A stretch of DNA of 64,000 bases from Lepidodermella squamata (GCA_047495785.1 JBLDXI010000002.1:248001-312000), one strand, 5' to 3'. Numbered from the stretch's first letter, positions 1 to 10,250 are shown. Program-made: numbers and translations. The notes: generated by a model from the letters alone, not told the origin.

Positions 1-437
1 AAGCCGCGACTCTGTGATCCATCCGCACAACGTCGGTGGGTTAAATCTCAAAAGCATGGAACGTTTCGGCGCATAATGGCGGCAATGAACTGAAGAATGG
101 ATCATCTGAATAATGGCTAAAAATACTCAATAATAAACCGAATTGGCGATAATAATTCACTCAAAATTCAGTCAGAAGAGATCAACACATACACGGGCAT
201 TAATTTATCATCTAATTACGCGTAAGACCGCTAAATAAGTACGAAGGCCCGCGAATTAGGGTGAAACGCGAATTAGGCTGGAATTTGGCCCTACTAGAAA
301 AGGTTGTTTCCGCATGCCATCCGCAAGTTCGTATTGATTTAACTTTGATCTTAGGAATTGCTAGTGAATCCTGTTCCTAGTGGGGAAAGGAGAGCTCAGC
401 TATCAGCGGAAATCGGATGTCTGCGATACTGCATTGA
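1..437. other. Intergenic, no gene recognised
   Basis: I see no open frame with a recognisable domain here. A short imperfect repeat of CGCGAATTAGG occurs twice around 250-281. The segment could hold an upstream exon of the homeodomain fragment that follows, but no convincing splice pair is visible. Confidence 0.4.
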
Positions 438-689
438 TGGTTGGCTGAAACAAAGGCGTTGTTAGAAATCAAATCGACTCCTCAGAGAATAAAAACCTGG
501 TTCAACCGCAGACGCAATGCATGCCTAAATGGCAAGTCGATAAACGATTCCTATTATTTCACCGGAGTTCAGATATCGGCACTAAAGGACGAAATTCGCA
601 AGTTTCGGTTTCTTTCAAAACAAGAGTATCAGGACTTGGCTGAGAGGATCGGTTGCACTGACTGGAAGAAAGTTCGATAATGGTTCTGA
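438..689 (+). pseudogene. Broken double-homeodomain fragment
   Basis: The open stretch encodes the end of one homeodomain, seen as the helix-3 signature RIKTWFNRRR. A linker follows, then a second homeodomain (FTGVQISALKDEI... LAERIGCTDWKKVR). The second domain aligns through helix 1, helix 2 and the start of helix 3. It then hits TAA at 678-680, directly before the invariant W-F pair (681-686), and a TGA follows at 687-689. There is no ATG in frame and a TGA lies just upstream, so the N-terminal part of domain 1 is missing or on another exon. The homeodomain match is seen in the sequence. That it is a dead gene rather than an exon with a splice site at this point is inference. A retroelement is inserted about 100 nt downstream. 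Confidence 0.5.
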
Positions 690-774
690 TCTACTCGTCT
701 TAGGCATACTTCGCCGGAAAAGTGACTTTATTTGCAAAATAGCAACATCTCTAGCATTGTTTTTCATAATAAAA

Positions 775-788
775 TCATGAATTAGTCA
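775..788 (+). repeat. Left target-site duplication of retroelement
   Basis: The 14-mer TCATGAATTAGTCA directly precedes the retroelement and is repeated exactly at 1949-1962. A 14-bp exact direct repeat flanking a retroelement fragment is what a target-site duplication looks like. Confidence 0.8.
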
Positions 789-1787
789 CCCCTGGGACCA
801 CTTATGGCGAACGCCTTCATGTGCATGCTGGAGGAGCGACTAGCCAAGGATGGCCAACTACCCAAATACTATCGAAGATTTGTGGATGACACACTCACCA
901 TCATGCCGGGCCTAGCGGCGGCTAATGAATTCCTGGGTGTTCTCAATGGTTTGCATCCGTCGGTAGATTTCACGATGGAAATTGAAGACAACAACCAGAT
1001 CGCGTTTTGCGGGGCCGTCATCAAATCAACGAAAAGGGTACTGGAAACGGAGGTCTACCACAAGCCAACCGACACGGGCCTTCTGCTTCACTTCAAGAGC
1101 CATGTGGAGGGCAGATACAAAAAGTCTCTGGTCAAAACGATGTTATACAGAGCATACCATTTGAGTAGCAACTGGGACGCCTTCCACAGGGAAGTGCAAA
1201 ACCTCCGCAATACCTTTATAAAGCTTGAGTATCCGCCTAATCTTTTTGAGCAGATCTTGGCTACTTTTCTCGATCGAATAGTCGCGTCCGGCATTCAGAC
1301 AGACAGGTCGCAGTCCGAGCCAGTGCGATTCATCGTACCCTTCAAGGACGAGAAGTGCGCGCGCCAACTCAAGTCCAGATTGAATGAGCTCGCCGGGAAG
1401 CTGCTTGTACCAATCCAGGCTGTTTTCACCAGCCGGAAGATCGCGGAAAATTTTGGGGCCAAGGAACCGAAGCCAGACCTGTTCAACCGCCAGTGCGTTG
1501 TCCACCAGTTCAAATGTGGCCAGTGTGACGCTGGCTATATCGGAATGACGGAGAAGCACCTTCACCAGCGCGTTGAACAACATTGGCTACAGTCCAGCTC
1601 GATAGGGAAACATTTGCGCTCGCATGAATTGCCTGATGGCTTCAACCTGCACGCGTGTTTCACGGTGTTACGCAAATGCAGAAACAGATGGGACTGCTTA
1701 TTGCACGAAAGCTTGTTGATAAAGAAAATCAAACTAGCAATGAGCCTAAACGTGCAAACAGATTCTATCAAATTGAAGCTATTTTAG
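789..1787 (+). pseudogene. Penelope-like RT/GIY-YIG ORF, N-terminally truncated
   Basis: The frame is open from the truncation point, and the first ATG is at 804. From that ATG it gives 327 residues. The RT catalytic motif RFVDD lies at residues 25-29. The RT thumb follows, then at about residues 231-300 a GIY-YIG endonuclease of the Penelope type (Cys-rich CGQCDAGYIGMT, then HLHQR and H). The C-terminal LLIKK...LNVQ tail is typical of the family. The finger half of the RT is missing, so this copy cannot encode an active enzyme. The remaining frame has no internal stop, which suggests a recent insertion. Long antisense open frames over it are shadows. Confidence 0.85.
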
Positions 1788-1869
1788 TGCTCTTCATACT
1801 TTTTTGTTGTGGACTTTCTTTGTTGTGATTTCCCTTTACCTTGTTCTTTATCTTGTTTTGCTTTCTAGT

Positions 1870-1901
1870 CTGATGATGGCTCACGAAAGAGCCGAAACGT
1901 C
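1870..1901 (+). ncRNA. Hammerhead-ribozyme-like motif
   Basis: The conserved core is complete: CTGATGA (1870-1876), stem II GGCTC/GAGCC (1878-1882 with 1889-1893, loop ACGAAA), GAAAC (1894-1898) and GTC (1899-1901). Penelope-like elements are known to carry type I hammerhead motifs of this minimal-stem-III form. The pairing that would make stem I is weak here (about 2 bp by eye), so self-cleavage of this copy is uncertain. Confidence 0.65.
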
Positions 1902-1948
1902 ACGTTTAAATAAAGTGAATAAGAGTTCTCTGCCAATGCGCTTTCTCT

Positions 1949-1962
1949 TCATGAATTAGTCA
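1949..1962 (+). repeat. Right target-site duplication of retroelement
   Basis: Exact second copy of TCATGAATTAGTCA. It marks the 3' boundary of the Penelope-like insertion. Confidence 0.8.
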
Positions 1963-2394
1963 TGCAAGGTTCAGAGATTCCATTCATGGGCGAGTGATGT
2001 TGTATCGACGCAAGAATCATTGCATTCAGTATCGCATGTGAAGAAATACAAACCTCCAGATTCCAGATTCGCGTTTTAAAATATTCCGAGCACAGAGCTG
2101 CGAACCTCGAACAGCTCGGTTCTGTCAATAGCATTGATTATTTATTAATTGGTTTATTTATTAAAACTCTTCGAATAAAACGTAACTTCATTCAATCGAA
2201 CATCGTCGCCTGAAGTGTGGTTTCCATGTCTATTAAATATTCGGATAAAATACATGCTTGTCCTCTTTAGCTTCAAGATGACTGATAAGAAGGAAATAAA
2301 ACATAAACCAACCACAAAATCGTGTAATATGAGGGATGCCTATATTGGTCACAAATAAACGAATGATCATCTTGTCACATCAATAAATTCTTCA
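1963..2394. other. Intergenic, no gene recognised
   Basis: AT-rich sequence with no recognisable coding domain. Short open frames here have no family resemblance. Confidence 0.4.
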
Positions 2395-2531
2395 AGAGAG
2401 CGAAGTGGGATAGCAGAACTTGTAAGGATAAGGAAAATCGAGAGAAGGGTCCCCCTTCGGTCATGGCTGTGCGGACTGATGGAATAGGTATGATCCCTAC
2501 TCCCTACCATCTTAGCGGTACTTCGCTCTCT
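2395..2531 (+). mobile_element. MITE family A, copy 1
   Basis: A 137-bp element has terminal inverted repeats AGAGAGCGAAGT...ACTTCGCTCTCT. Related copies lie at 18744 (same strand) and 31992 (inverted), sharing internal GTGCGGACTGAT and TAAGGAAAAT blocks. TCTTCA occurs on both sides, so the target duplication is at most about 6 bp or has diverged. There is no coding capacity, so it would depend on a transposase elsewhere. Confidence 0.7.
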
Positions 2532-2590
2532 CTTCATCAATAGTTCTTAATTCCGAAAGTTGATTATATCGTTTATTTTCCCTCTGTATT

Positions 2591-5500
2591 TCACAGCTCG
2601 TCATCGATTGCATTGCAGTCGCGCCTCTGAGTTCCATCTGGACAATCGCACAACATGGACACGCACCGCTTGGCCATCTTGCAGTCACATATAGCAAGCG
2701 AAAAGAAGGAAATCAGATAATACTTCTCGGCCAATTGCATAGTCATACGCATCGAACAGTCTGGCCCCGTTCTCCACTTGTCAAAACAGGAGCAGACATT
2801 CGGTGAGCTGCACCAGCCGTTTCTAGGGCAAGTTATCGACCCACAGGCCTCTGAGAGGATTTTGAAGCTTATTTTATACAGACTTCAGATATAATGTATC
2901 GAAATGTAAGGCCTACGTTTATCGCAGAACTGCCCAGTCCAGCCGATGTTGCAAGCACATTTATTTGAGCCAATACAAGTTCCCCGCTTGCATTCAGGAA
3001 TACACCTCGGCGTCACTAGTGCACCCTGAGCAGCAAGTGCACGTTTTTTGCGAAATACTGCGAAGTTCCAGTGGGAATTGCAGGAAACTGCCAGAAAACG
3101 CCGTTTACTGTCATTTTTCATCTTTTTTCGAAACTTACTGCAGTTTTTGGAAAAAACTTGAAGTTAAAGCTGGAAACCAGTCACTTCGCGAAATTGGCAC
3201 AGTTTTTTTCATGAAACTTGGGAAATTCGGCGTTTTGCCACCCGAGACCCGAAGTTAACTGCCAGGTGAAAATATTTCTTCGTCGCCGTTGAAAAAACTT
3301 ACGATTTTCCGTTATTTTCACTGCGAAGTGAGAAGTAGTGAACGAAAGTGAACGAAATTCGATGCCTCGACCTCTAGTTATTTCGCGGAAAATTCCCTGG
3401 CTCGAAGAACTGCCTTCTACCTTTCCGGATCAAAGTGTTTTTATTTATCATACAATTTCTCGTTTTTCCCGATTTTTCCTAATTTTTCCTAATTATTTAC
3501 CTGGATCCTGAAAATAACCGAATTTTTATCGTTTTCAGCCTGAACCATCAAGAATATAAGAATGCCAGTAAAATTCGATAATTTATTCGTAAAATTCGTA
3601 AAAGCCAAATTTGTAATGACTGAAAATTGTCGTTCTAAATAAAAGCTGAAATAGGGCAAAATCATTGTTATTATGGCGCTCGATTGTTGTGCACACAAGC
3701 CTCGGGGTGTTGCGTAATCACGCCATGCTTCAAAAATGTGGCTTTTTGGTTCATTCAAATCATCTTATTTTTGTTTTTAATTCCAAAACATCAATGACCT
3801 ATTTAGTAAGAATTTTTCGTCCGGCCTCAATTTCGCATTTTGATCTTCATCAATCCCCGCCGCCTTGCTACCAGGTGTGTCGATCATGCAATTTGGACAA
3901 GTCAGATATTTATCGAATTTTCAAGGTAATTTTGAAATTAATTCCATTTTCTTTAATTTACCCGCAATTGTTGAAGGTTTGTCCCGCTAATCGACTCTGC
4001 TGCCAAACCAGTCTTAACCAGTCGGTCAACAATTCGTAACGGTATCGATGAAAAATTGACAGGTAGGTATTTTCGTGTTTAATTAATTTCAATTATTAAT
4101 TGTTATTTATTTCCATAGTTTCTTCGGGCCTGTCGCAGTGGCGCAGTGGTCACAGTCAAAGCAGCTATTCGAGCATGGCGTCTCGTGAAACAGCATCCAC
4201 AATTAACTTGACAATTTTTCATTTTTGCAATTGATTCATTTTTGATGAATAAAATGAAACTGGCATCAAAGGATTTCCGTTTTAAACTGTCTTTTTTGAA
4301 GCAGTGCAAGCCACGTTTTTTCAGTAATAAAAGTAAAAACTGCCCGAAGTGAAAGTTCTATTGGCGACGAGCAAGTGACTGCGCAATAATATAGAAACCA
4401 TTTCTCACATCGAAACTCTCACCGCGGTTCCGCTGGCCCAGCTCCGCAAAAACTACACTTTCAACAGAATACTGTCCTCAGACAAACTCTCGCTAATTTG
4501 CATATTTAGTTTTTTTTATTTAGGCAGTTAAAAGGCCCGAAATTGTCGCTCAGGGCAATCAAAAACCAAAAACCTTTACTAAGCACCGAACAATGGACTC
4601 ATAACTCACGGAATTGATAGAGTCTAGCGTCGACCAAGGCGAGAGTGCCGTATGCGCCGACATTTCCGATGAAAAATCCGAGAACTGGCGGCTGCATTTT
4701 TGGATCGTTTATTGGTAGAAATGGGGCAATTTTGTAGTCGCGAAAAACGTCTCGGCACCCATAGATGTTGCAAATATCAAGCGACAACGTGTCGCCGTTC
4801 CTTACAACAAGGCCAACATGGGCGCGACCCGATATCCATGACCTATCTAGGGGGAATGCTGGCTGAGCATCTCCTGGTAGAATTAGTGTTGTAGAACACC
4901 TATAACTGATAGATAGATAAGATTTACGCTCAAGATTTGCAACAATAGATGTTTGCGAAGAAAATATGTATATGGCGCCGAGATACGGGCTAAAACGAAT
5001 CATCAACCCGGCGAACTTGCTGGTGTCAACAACATAGTAATCCGTTGGATTAATTTTGATCGAAGAATTTGATAGGATAAATACGCCGTAATGATCAATG
5101 TTTTTGCCAGTCACATCCGTTTGTGTGGTAAAATTGACAGAGAAGTCAGTTAGCGCCATCATCTTAGCGTGAAAGGTGAAGCTCATTATTACGGCTGAAT
5201 TTATGATGGGCGGCATACCTTTCGACTCGTAAATGTTGTGTATGTATAGGGGCCCACTGCCAAATTGATGAAATTATCCGGTGATAGAACGGTCAAACCT
5301 ACGCTGCAGCTGTGCTTCCAGTTTTGAGCTGAAGAAAACATTAATAGGATAGCATTTTGCCGTTCGAAAATTTGCTCACTGTAATTTCCGTCATTCAAGT
5401 AAGAAACTTGCGGCGAAAAAATTTGCGGATCCATTGAAGGCGAGATGACTAAAGGTGGAGCAATGATTCAATTAAGCGATCACATGTATTTTCAGAATTA

Positions 5501-5865
5501 CCTAGTGAGCAGTCCTGACCAGTGAAACGTTTTATACAAGAGCAAACATTTGGCGCAGTGCAGACCCCGCCTCGAGCGTTACAAGGCGGGCTGCATATAG
5601 CTGAAAAAACGAAACACGCAAACGTTTGGTCGGAGGAAGCATGTATCTAAGCATACCACTAGCGCAGCCCGATCCTGTCCAGCCGGAAGTACAGGTGCAG
5701 ACATTAGTGGCTGTGCATGAACCGCCGTTCCCACAAGCTGGACTGCAAGCTATAAAAATACATGCACATTGAGATTGCAAAATCTTAATTTCGAGCTTAT
5801 CAACTTGGAGCTTGTGCGACAGCAAAAGCAAATAACCCTTGAAACACCACAAGGAATAGCATCAT
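2591..5865 (-). CDS. Secreted EGF protein, paralogue B (429 aa)
   Basis: Nine exons deduced on the minus strand: 5805-5865, 5657-5749, 5502-5600, 5380-5448, 5219-5328, 4928-5162, 4610-4873, 2917-3015 and 2591-2850. They total 1290 nt in frame. The order is signal peptide (MMLFLVVFQGLFAFAVAQA), two EGF-like modules (CSPACGNGGSC..., CSPPCNARGGVC...), an unrecognised ~220-residue domain ending in WISGRAHVGLVVRNGD...LGFFIGN, two more EGF-like modules (CIPECKRGTC..., CGSITCPRNGWC...), and a Cys-rich tail (CDCKMAKRC...CPDG). Exon lengths match paralogue A almost exactly (61, 93, 99, 69, 110/116, 235, 264, 99). Two oddities stand out. Intron 7 is 1594 nt instead of 51, and the last intron of A has lost its acceptor AG here and reads through in frame. 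The role is probably extracellular recognition or adhesion; the ligand is unknown. Confidence 0.7.
3016..4609. other. Expanded intron of EGF paralogue B
   Basis: This intron is 1594 nt, whereas the same intron in paralogue A (7558-7608) is 51 nt. The extra sequence is AT-rich with low-complexity stretches such as repeated AATTTTTCCT near 3470-3500, and a tRNA-like A box near 4139. I find no intact coding gene in it. Insertion of one or more decayed repeats is the likely cause. Confidence 0.5.
4130..4190 (+). repeat. tRNA-like (SINE-type) fragment
   Basis: GTGGCGCAGTGGTCA resembles a tRNA A box. About 30 nt later TATTCGAGCA resembles a weak B box. It does not fold as a full tRNA by eye. A SINE head is possible, but evidence is thin. 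Confidence 0.25.
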
Positions 5866-6028
5866 TAATACTGTCTTATTTTTATTGAATATGTTTCGCT
5901 GCTGTTGGATAAGTGTTGAATCCGGCTTCCGTCTCTTTTGTCTTTTGATTGACATCCCGCCCCAGCTAATTAACTATGATCGCAAGGTAATCGGAAAGCA
6001 GACATTCCCTCAATACTTTTTCATTTTT

Positions 6029-6068
6029 CTGTATCGAATATCGCGGCTAGTTCCTCAAACGTCGATAA
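6029..6068 (-). promoter_or_regulatory. Conserved 40-nt block upstream of EGF paralogue B
   Basis: The block starts CTGTATCGAA and ends CAAACGTCGATAA. It recurs with the same length at 9109-9148, upstream of paralogue A, 146-164 nt before each start codon. A shorter third copy lies at 9287-9325. Position and conservation suggest a shared promoter element, but it could be residual homology from the gene duplication. Confidence 0.5.
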
Positions 6069-6815
6069 GGAGATTTTTATTTGGTATATGTAACTAGGCA
6101 GAGGGAAAACTCGTTTTCTTATTTCGTTCAATCAATACAGCCAGACGGGAGAATCCAGGCTGTTCAAGCGTCGATCAAAGACAACGAAAACAAGTTCTGC
6201 GTCGATATAATAAACAAGTTTCTATTATTGTGGATAAACATGGCTTGAAAAAGAGTGTACATTTCAATGGCATTCTACAGAAAACGAATCCGATTTTTCA
6301 GCGTGAGTAAGTGTAGGCTTCGAGTTTCTTCAATGCTTCATGAATTAAAGGAATAGCAGCATTTCTCGTCAAAGAGATCGCACATACTCATTCCGTCTAT
6401 TAGGAAGGAAATTGGTTTCAGATCCACCTGGCGGAAATTTCCATAGAAATGGACCGTTAAAAAGCGAAAAGTGGGGTTTGGAGTATTTTATGTATTTTTC
6501 ATTATCTGGCAAATGGCAAAAAGTATGTTGACTTTAACAGGGGCTAATCTTGGGTTTCAAGACTTTCATACTTATTTGCTCTTGAGGATTTCGAATTTGC
6601 GAAATTCTGACCTCTTAGAGGCTCCCGTCCATATTTTCTAAGCAATGGTGATGACTATCAACCTCTTCTTCTCCGTTCTACTCCTCATTCATTGATCTTG
6701 AAAGCGGCATCAAAATCTCACGGTTCGCCAACAACCCCACGTTTCACTTTTCATTTATTTAATGCCTCATATATTGGAAATATTTGTAATTGTCTTTCAT
6801 TGTAGGGAAAACTAG
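6069..6815. other. Intergenic between EGF paralogues
   Basis: AT-rich sequence between the 5' end of paralogue B and the 3' end of paralogue A. No domain or repeat was recognised. Confidence 0.4.
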
Positions 6816-8963
6816 TCAGTCATCCGTGGCATTGCAATCGCGTCGCTGTGAACCATCAGGGCAATTGCACAGCATCGCAGCACATCTTTTGGCAACTTTA
6901 CAGTCACAAATTGCTAGCAACAAGACGAGATGAATTAAATAATTTCATTTGAATATAGATTTAGCATGCCTACCTTGCTGACACTCTGAACCCGTTTTCC
7001 ATTTGTCGAAGCATGTGCAGGTGTTCGGGGCCGTGCAGTATGCTGATCGAGAGCAAATCATTGATCCGCAAACTTCTGCGGAAAAAATGCATTCTATACA
7101 CTTCGGAAACGACTTGAGCACGGATTTTCTATTTCGAAGTAATTTCAAAATTGCAAAACTCGGCTATTCCCAGCTTAGCTGATCCTTGCCTTAACAGGAA
7201 GGTTAAGTTTGGCTAAATGGAAACAATATTGTCTTTCTTAATTTTGGTTTAGTCCTGTGCGTCCCAATTAAACTTCTGAGATTTACTCCCGACAGACCTC
7301 ATCGCTTCGGGTCCAACGAACCCAGTTTCATGTGGTCGCTTGATAATCTTACTAAAATTCTAAAACCTTTTCAGAAAAGGGCTAGTCAAAAAGGAAACTG
7401 CCAGAGAAAGACGGCATGGTTTAATTTGAGGAAACTCTAAACAATGAATAAAAATTACGTCGGTCGCAAAACTGCCCAGTCCAGCCGGTAATACACGCGC
7501 ATTTATTAGTTCCGGCACAGGTTCCACGTTTGCATTCCTTGGTACAAGTTGGCTTAACTGTAGCGCTAAATGTATGATAGAGCGTTTCAAGAATGAAAGC
7601 AAGCTCACAAAGTTGATAGAATCTAGCTTCGACGATAGCTACAGCGCCATTTCCCGCCCCATTTCCGACGTAAAATCCAAGAACAGGAGGTTGCATAGTT
7701 GGGTCCATTATTGGGAGGAAAGGCGCAACTTTGTAGTCGCGAAAAATGATCCGACATTCACTGCTGTAGCAAATGTCCATTGATACAGTGTCACCGTTTC
7801 TCACAACGAGGCCAACATGGCTTCTGCCCGAAATCCACGCAGTGTTGAGACCAAATCTTGGCTGTGCGCCACCTTAATATAAAGCAGATATATTTGAATA
7901 TTTACCAAGCCTTGTTAAGCTACCAGAAATATTTGAAACTGTTGAGTTTTGCGATGAAATTATGTAAACGTAGCCAAAATCGACGCTGATGCGAATTTGC
8001 AACCCGGCAAAGTTGCCCCAGTTTACGACGTTCGCATCAGTTGGAGTTGGTTTGACGGACGAATTCGACAAAATAAATACGCCATAATGATTGATGGTCT
8101 TTGAGGCCAAATCAGTATGCGTGGTAAAATTGACTGAAAAGTCCGTTAGTGGCATTGGCTGTGAATGAAAATTCGAGATGTAGATTAAGAAAAGACCACA
8201 AATAACCTTTTTGCTCGTCAGGGTTGTAAAAGTGTTGCTGGTTTTTGCCAGGTGTACAAAATTGTCACTGGAAACAATTGGCGCTGGAGTATTTCCAGAA
8301 CTGCTATATTTCCAGTTTTGGGCTGTGAAGACAGGGAAACAATAATCATATCAGTAAAATGTTTAGAACTGATTTTAATCTACCCCAAAAAACAGTCGAA
8401 TAACAAAAGAGATGAGGAATTTCACAAAAAAGCCTTAAATAACTGTTGTACTGAATCGTTGCTCACCGTAGTTGCCGTCATTCAAGTAGGAATATTCCGG
8501 CGAAAACATTTGCTGATCCATTATTGGAGAAATTACTGTAATTCGGACGTTATTAAAACGCTCAATTTGTTATATATTGTTGGCTATAAATCCAAACCCT
8601 GCGAACAGTCAAAACCGGTGAAACGCGCAAGGCACGTGCAAACATTGGGCGCTGCGCAGACCCCACCTCTCGGATTGCAAGGAGAGCTGCAAATTCCTTT
8701 AAAAAGCAAAAATCAGAATGAATCTTCATTTTTTTCAAAATGCCCTTTAGCTTTCACCTGTTGTGCAATCTGAACCTGTCCAACCAGCAGCGCAAGTGCA
8801 GATATTAGTCCCTGTGCAAGCTCCGCCATTGGCACAAGTTTGTGTACAACCTATAAACATACAAATTGATAGCAAAATTTCAACATTTCCAGTTGTATCT
8901 ACTCTGAGCCGATGTTGCAGCGAATGCAGCCAAGAGCGCTGGGAAACCCAGACTAATTATCAT
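6816..8963 (-). CDS. Secreted EGF protein, paralogue A (411 aa)
   Basis: Ten exons deduced on the minus strand: 8903-8963, 8758-8850, 8598-8696, 8467-8535, 8207-8322, 7924-8158, 7609-7872, 7459-7557, 6974-7075 and 6816-6913. They total 1236 nt in frame. It encodes a signal peptide (MIISLGFPALLAAFAATSA), EGF (CTQTCANGGAC...), EGF (CSSPCNPRGGVC...), and an unrecognised ~220-residue domain with several N-glycosylation sites ending in LGFYVGNGAGNGAV. Then come EGF (CTKECKRGTC...), EGF (CGSMICSRSAYC...) and a Cys-rich CDCK...CNCPDG tail. Nearly all internal introns are phase 1, the usual arrangement for EGF modules. It is a tandem paralogue of the gene at 2591-5865. The middle domain may be a beta-sandwich lectin-like fold, which is inference only. 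Confidence 0.75.
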
Positions 8964-9108
8964 CGTGAATTGAAAATTTTGGAGCTCTATTGGAAATTAA
9001 TGTTTGGGGATGATCCCAGCTCCAGTCTTGATTGACGCTTAACCCTTGTTATTCATTTATGATAGTAATGTCACTGCGCCGTCACTGGCTCATTTCGCAG
9101 AATTTCTT

Positions 9109-9148
9109 CTGTATCGAACGCCCTGGCTGGCTTCTTAAACGTCGATAA
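9109..9148 (-). promoter_or_regulatory. Conserved 40-nt block upstream of EGF paralogue A
   Basis: Aligns without gaps with 6029-6068 (CTGTATCGAA start, AAACGTCGATAA end). It lies 146 nt before the start codon of paralogue A. A diverged second copy follows at 9287-9325 (TGGCTAGTTCCTTGAACG). Confidence 0.5.
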
Positions 9149-9286
9149 TTTTCCCAGTGCTCATGTGTGACGCGACTACACTCGTACTTGGAAAATATGC
9201 TTTATTTGCTGCTTCAATCGCGATTGGTGCGAATCTCCAGCTCATTATTTATTTTATCCTAATTTGATTAAACAATACGGCATGGC

Positions 9287-9325
9287 GTTTGCGAAAAGCT
9301 TGGCTAGTTCCTTGAACGCCAATAA
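9287..9325 (-). promoter_or_regulatory. Third, diverged copy of the EGF upstream block
   Basis: TGGCTAGTTCCTTGAACGCC then AATAA resembles the second half of the 40-nt block at 6029-6068. It may belong to the lost third EGF copy whose relic exon lies at about 9603-9640. Confidence 0.35.
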
Positions 9326-9602
9326 TTTAGTCGATCTTTAGAAGAATCACGCGACCAATTACTGGGAGGCCTTTGCTTGATTTTTATTAGGAAATAATCA
9401 ACCATGCGAGAACAGGAATCCTATAATTTTGCTTCAGATATAACCTCGATATCATTTCAAGGCTATGAATCTTTAGCAGTCTTGAGAGCCGAAATCGATT
9501 TTCTACCTTTGAACCTTTGATTCGCAGAAGCCGTATTTTCGTTTCGGAGAAATAGATAATAAACTTCTACGCATCCTATATCATAACGCGTATAACATCA
9601 TC

Positions 9603-9640
9603 GGGCATACTATCGACCCGCAGATCTCTGGGGATAGATG
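9603..9640 (-). pseudogene. Relic exon of a third EGF paralogue
   Basis: On the minus strand CCCAGAGATCTGCGGGTCG continues to give Q-I-C-G-S-I-V-C-P. This matches the start of the fourth EGF exon of paralogues A (VCGSMIC) and B (ACGSITC) and includes the splice acceptor. The frame then breaks. Only this fragment remains. Confidence 0.45.
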
Positions 9641-10198
9641 CAAAGGGGAATTTTAGCAAGAACGATTGCTTAACAATTGCAGCTACTATATGAAAATTCT
9701 TGAGAATGAAGCGACTTGGCCACAAAAATGAAAATAAAAAATGGCACTTTAATCGCCGAATCGAAGCAGGACTTTATTGATTAGTAACTTTAAATTCACG
9801 TGGTTAATCATCAGTTTGAGCGTTTGAACGTGGACTTCAGTTGAAGGTTCTAAAACACCATGTCTCCGCAGAATGTCACCATGTCACGGATCTTCATGAG
9901 TGTCGAGTCTGGGTTCTGGGTCCCACTACTGACACTGCGTTTATGCTTTTAGGTTTTCAAGATGGCGTGTTCTTATTTATCGATTCGTGATTAGCGCCAA
10001 TGTGGGACTTTCAGGGGGATGGAGGAGATCATCCCCCAGCTCGGCCGGGCCAGACAACAACATGAGAATTTTTCCCACTGTTTCGTTAATTTTGAGAGGT
10101 TTTGGAGCTTGTTTTAGCGGAAAATCTTCAAAACGTTCACGCTTCGCTCGCTTTTTAGTTGAAATTATTAGTCACTTTGGCAAAAACAGCAGAAAAAG
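9641..10198. other. Intergenic, no gene recognised
   Basis: No domain was found. A 100-codon open frame at 9987-10289 overlaps the SINE-like repeat and looks non-coding. Confidence 0.4.
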
Positions 10199-10250
10199 TA
10201 TTTCCATCCCTGGCAGCTCCAGGATCCAAGATCGAACCCCGATTGGCGCT
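10199..10250 (-). repeat. SINE-like repeat, copy 1
   Basis: A ~50-bp core beginning TTTCCATCCCTGGCAGCTC recurs at 32857-32906. On the minus strand it contains GGGGTTCGATCTTGGATCC, resembling a tRNA B box, so a tRNA-derived SINE is possible. Confidence 0.4.

Larger units (their letters stand above)
789..1948 (+). mobile_element. 5'-truncated Penelope-like retroelement
   Basis: An element of 1160 bp lies between two exact 14-bp direct repeats. It begins inside the reverse transcriptase, at the S-P-L-G-P motif that precedes the catalytic block. It runs through the GIY-YIG endonuclease to an A/T-rich 3' end with an AATAAA-like stretch and a hammerhead-type motif. Penelope-like elements are known to be often 5'-truncated and to make variable-length target duplications. 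The truncation point next to the duplication therefore suggests a single incomplete insertion rather than later erosion. Confidence 0.85.

Noticed and set aside
1143-1583. 146-codon antisense open frame across the retroelement
   Set aside because: It overlaps the well-supported Penelope-like coding frame and has no domain, so it is a shadow.
4599-5216. A single 205-codon minus-strand gene
   Set aside because: Comparison with paralogue A shows this is two exons of the EGF gene with a 54-nt intron that happens to be in frame.
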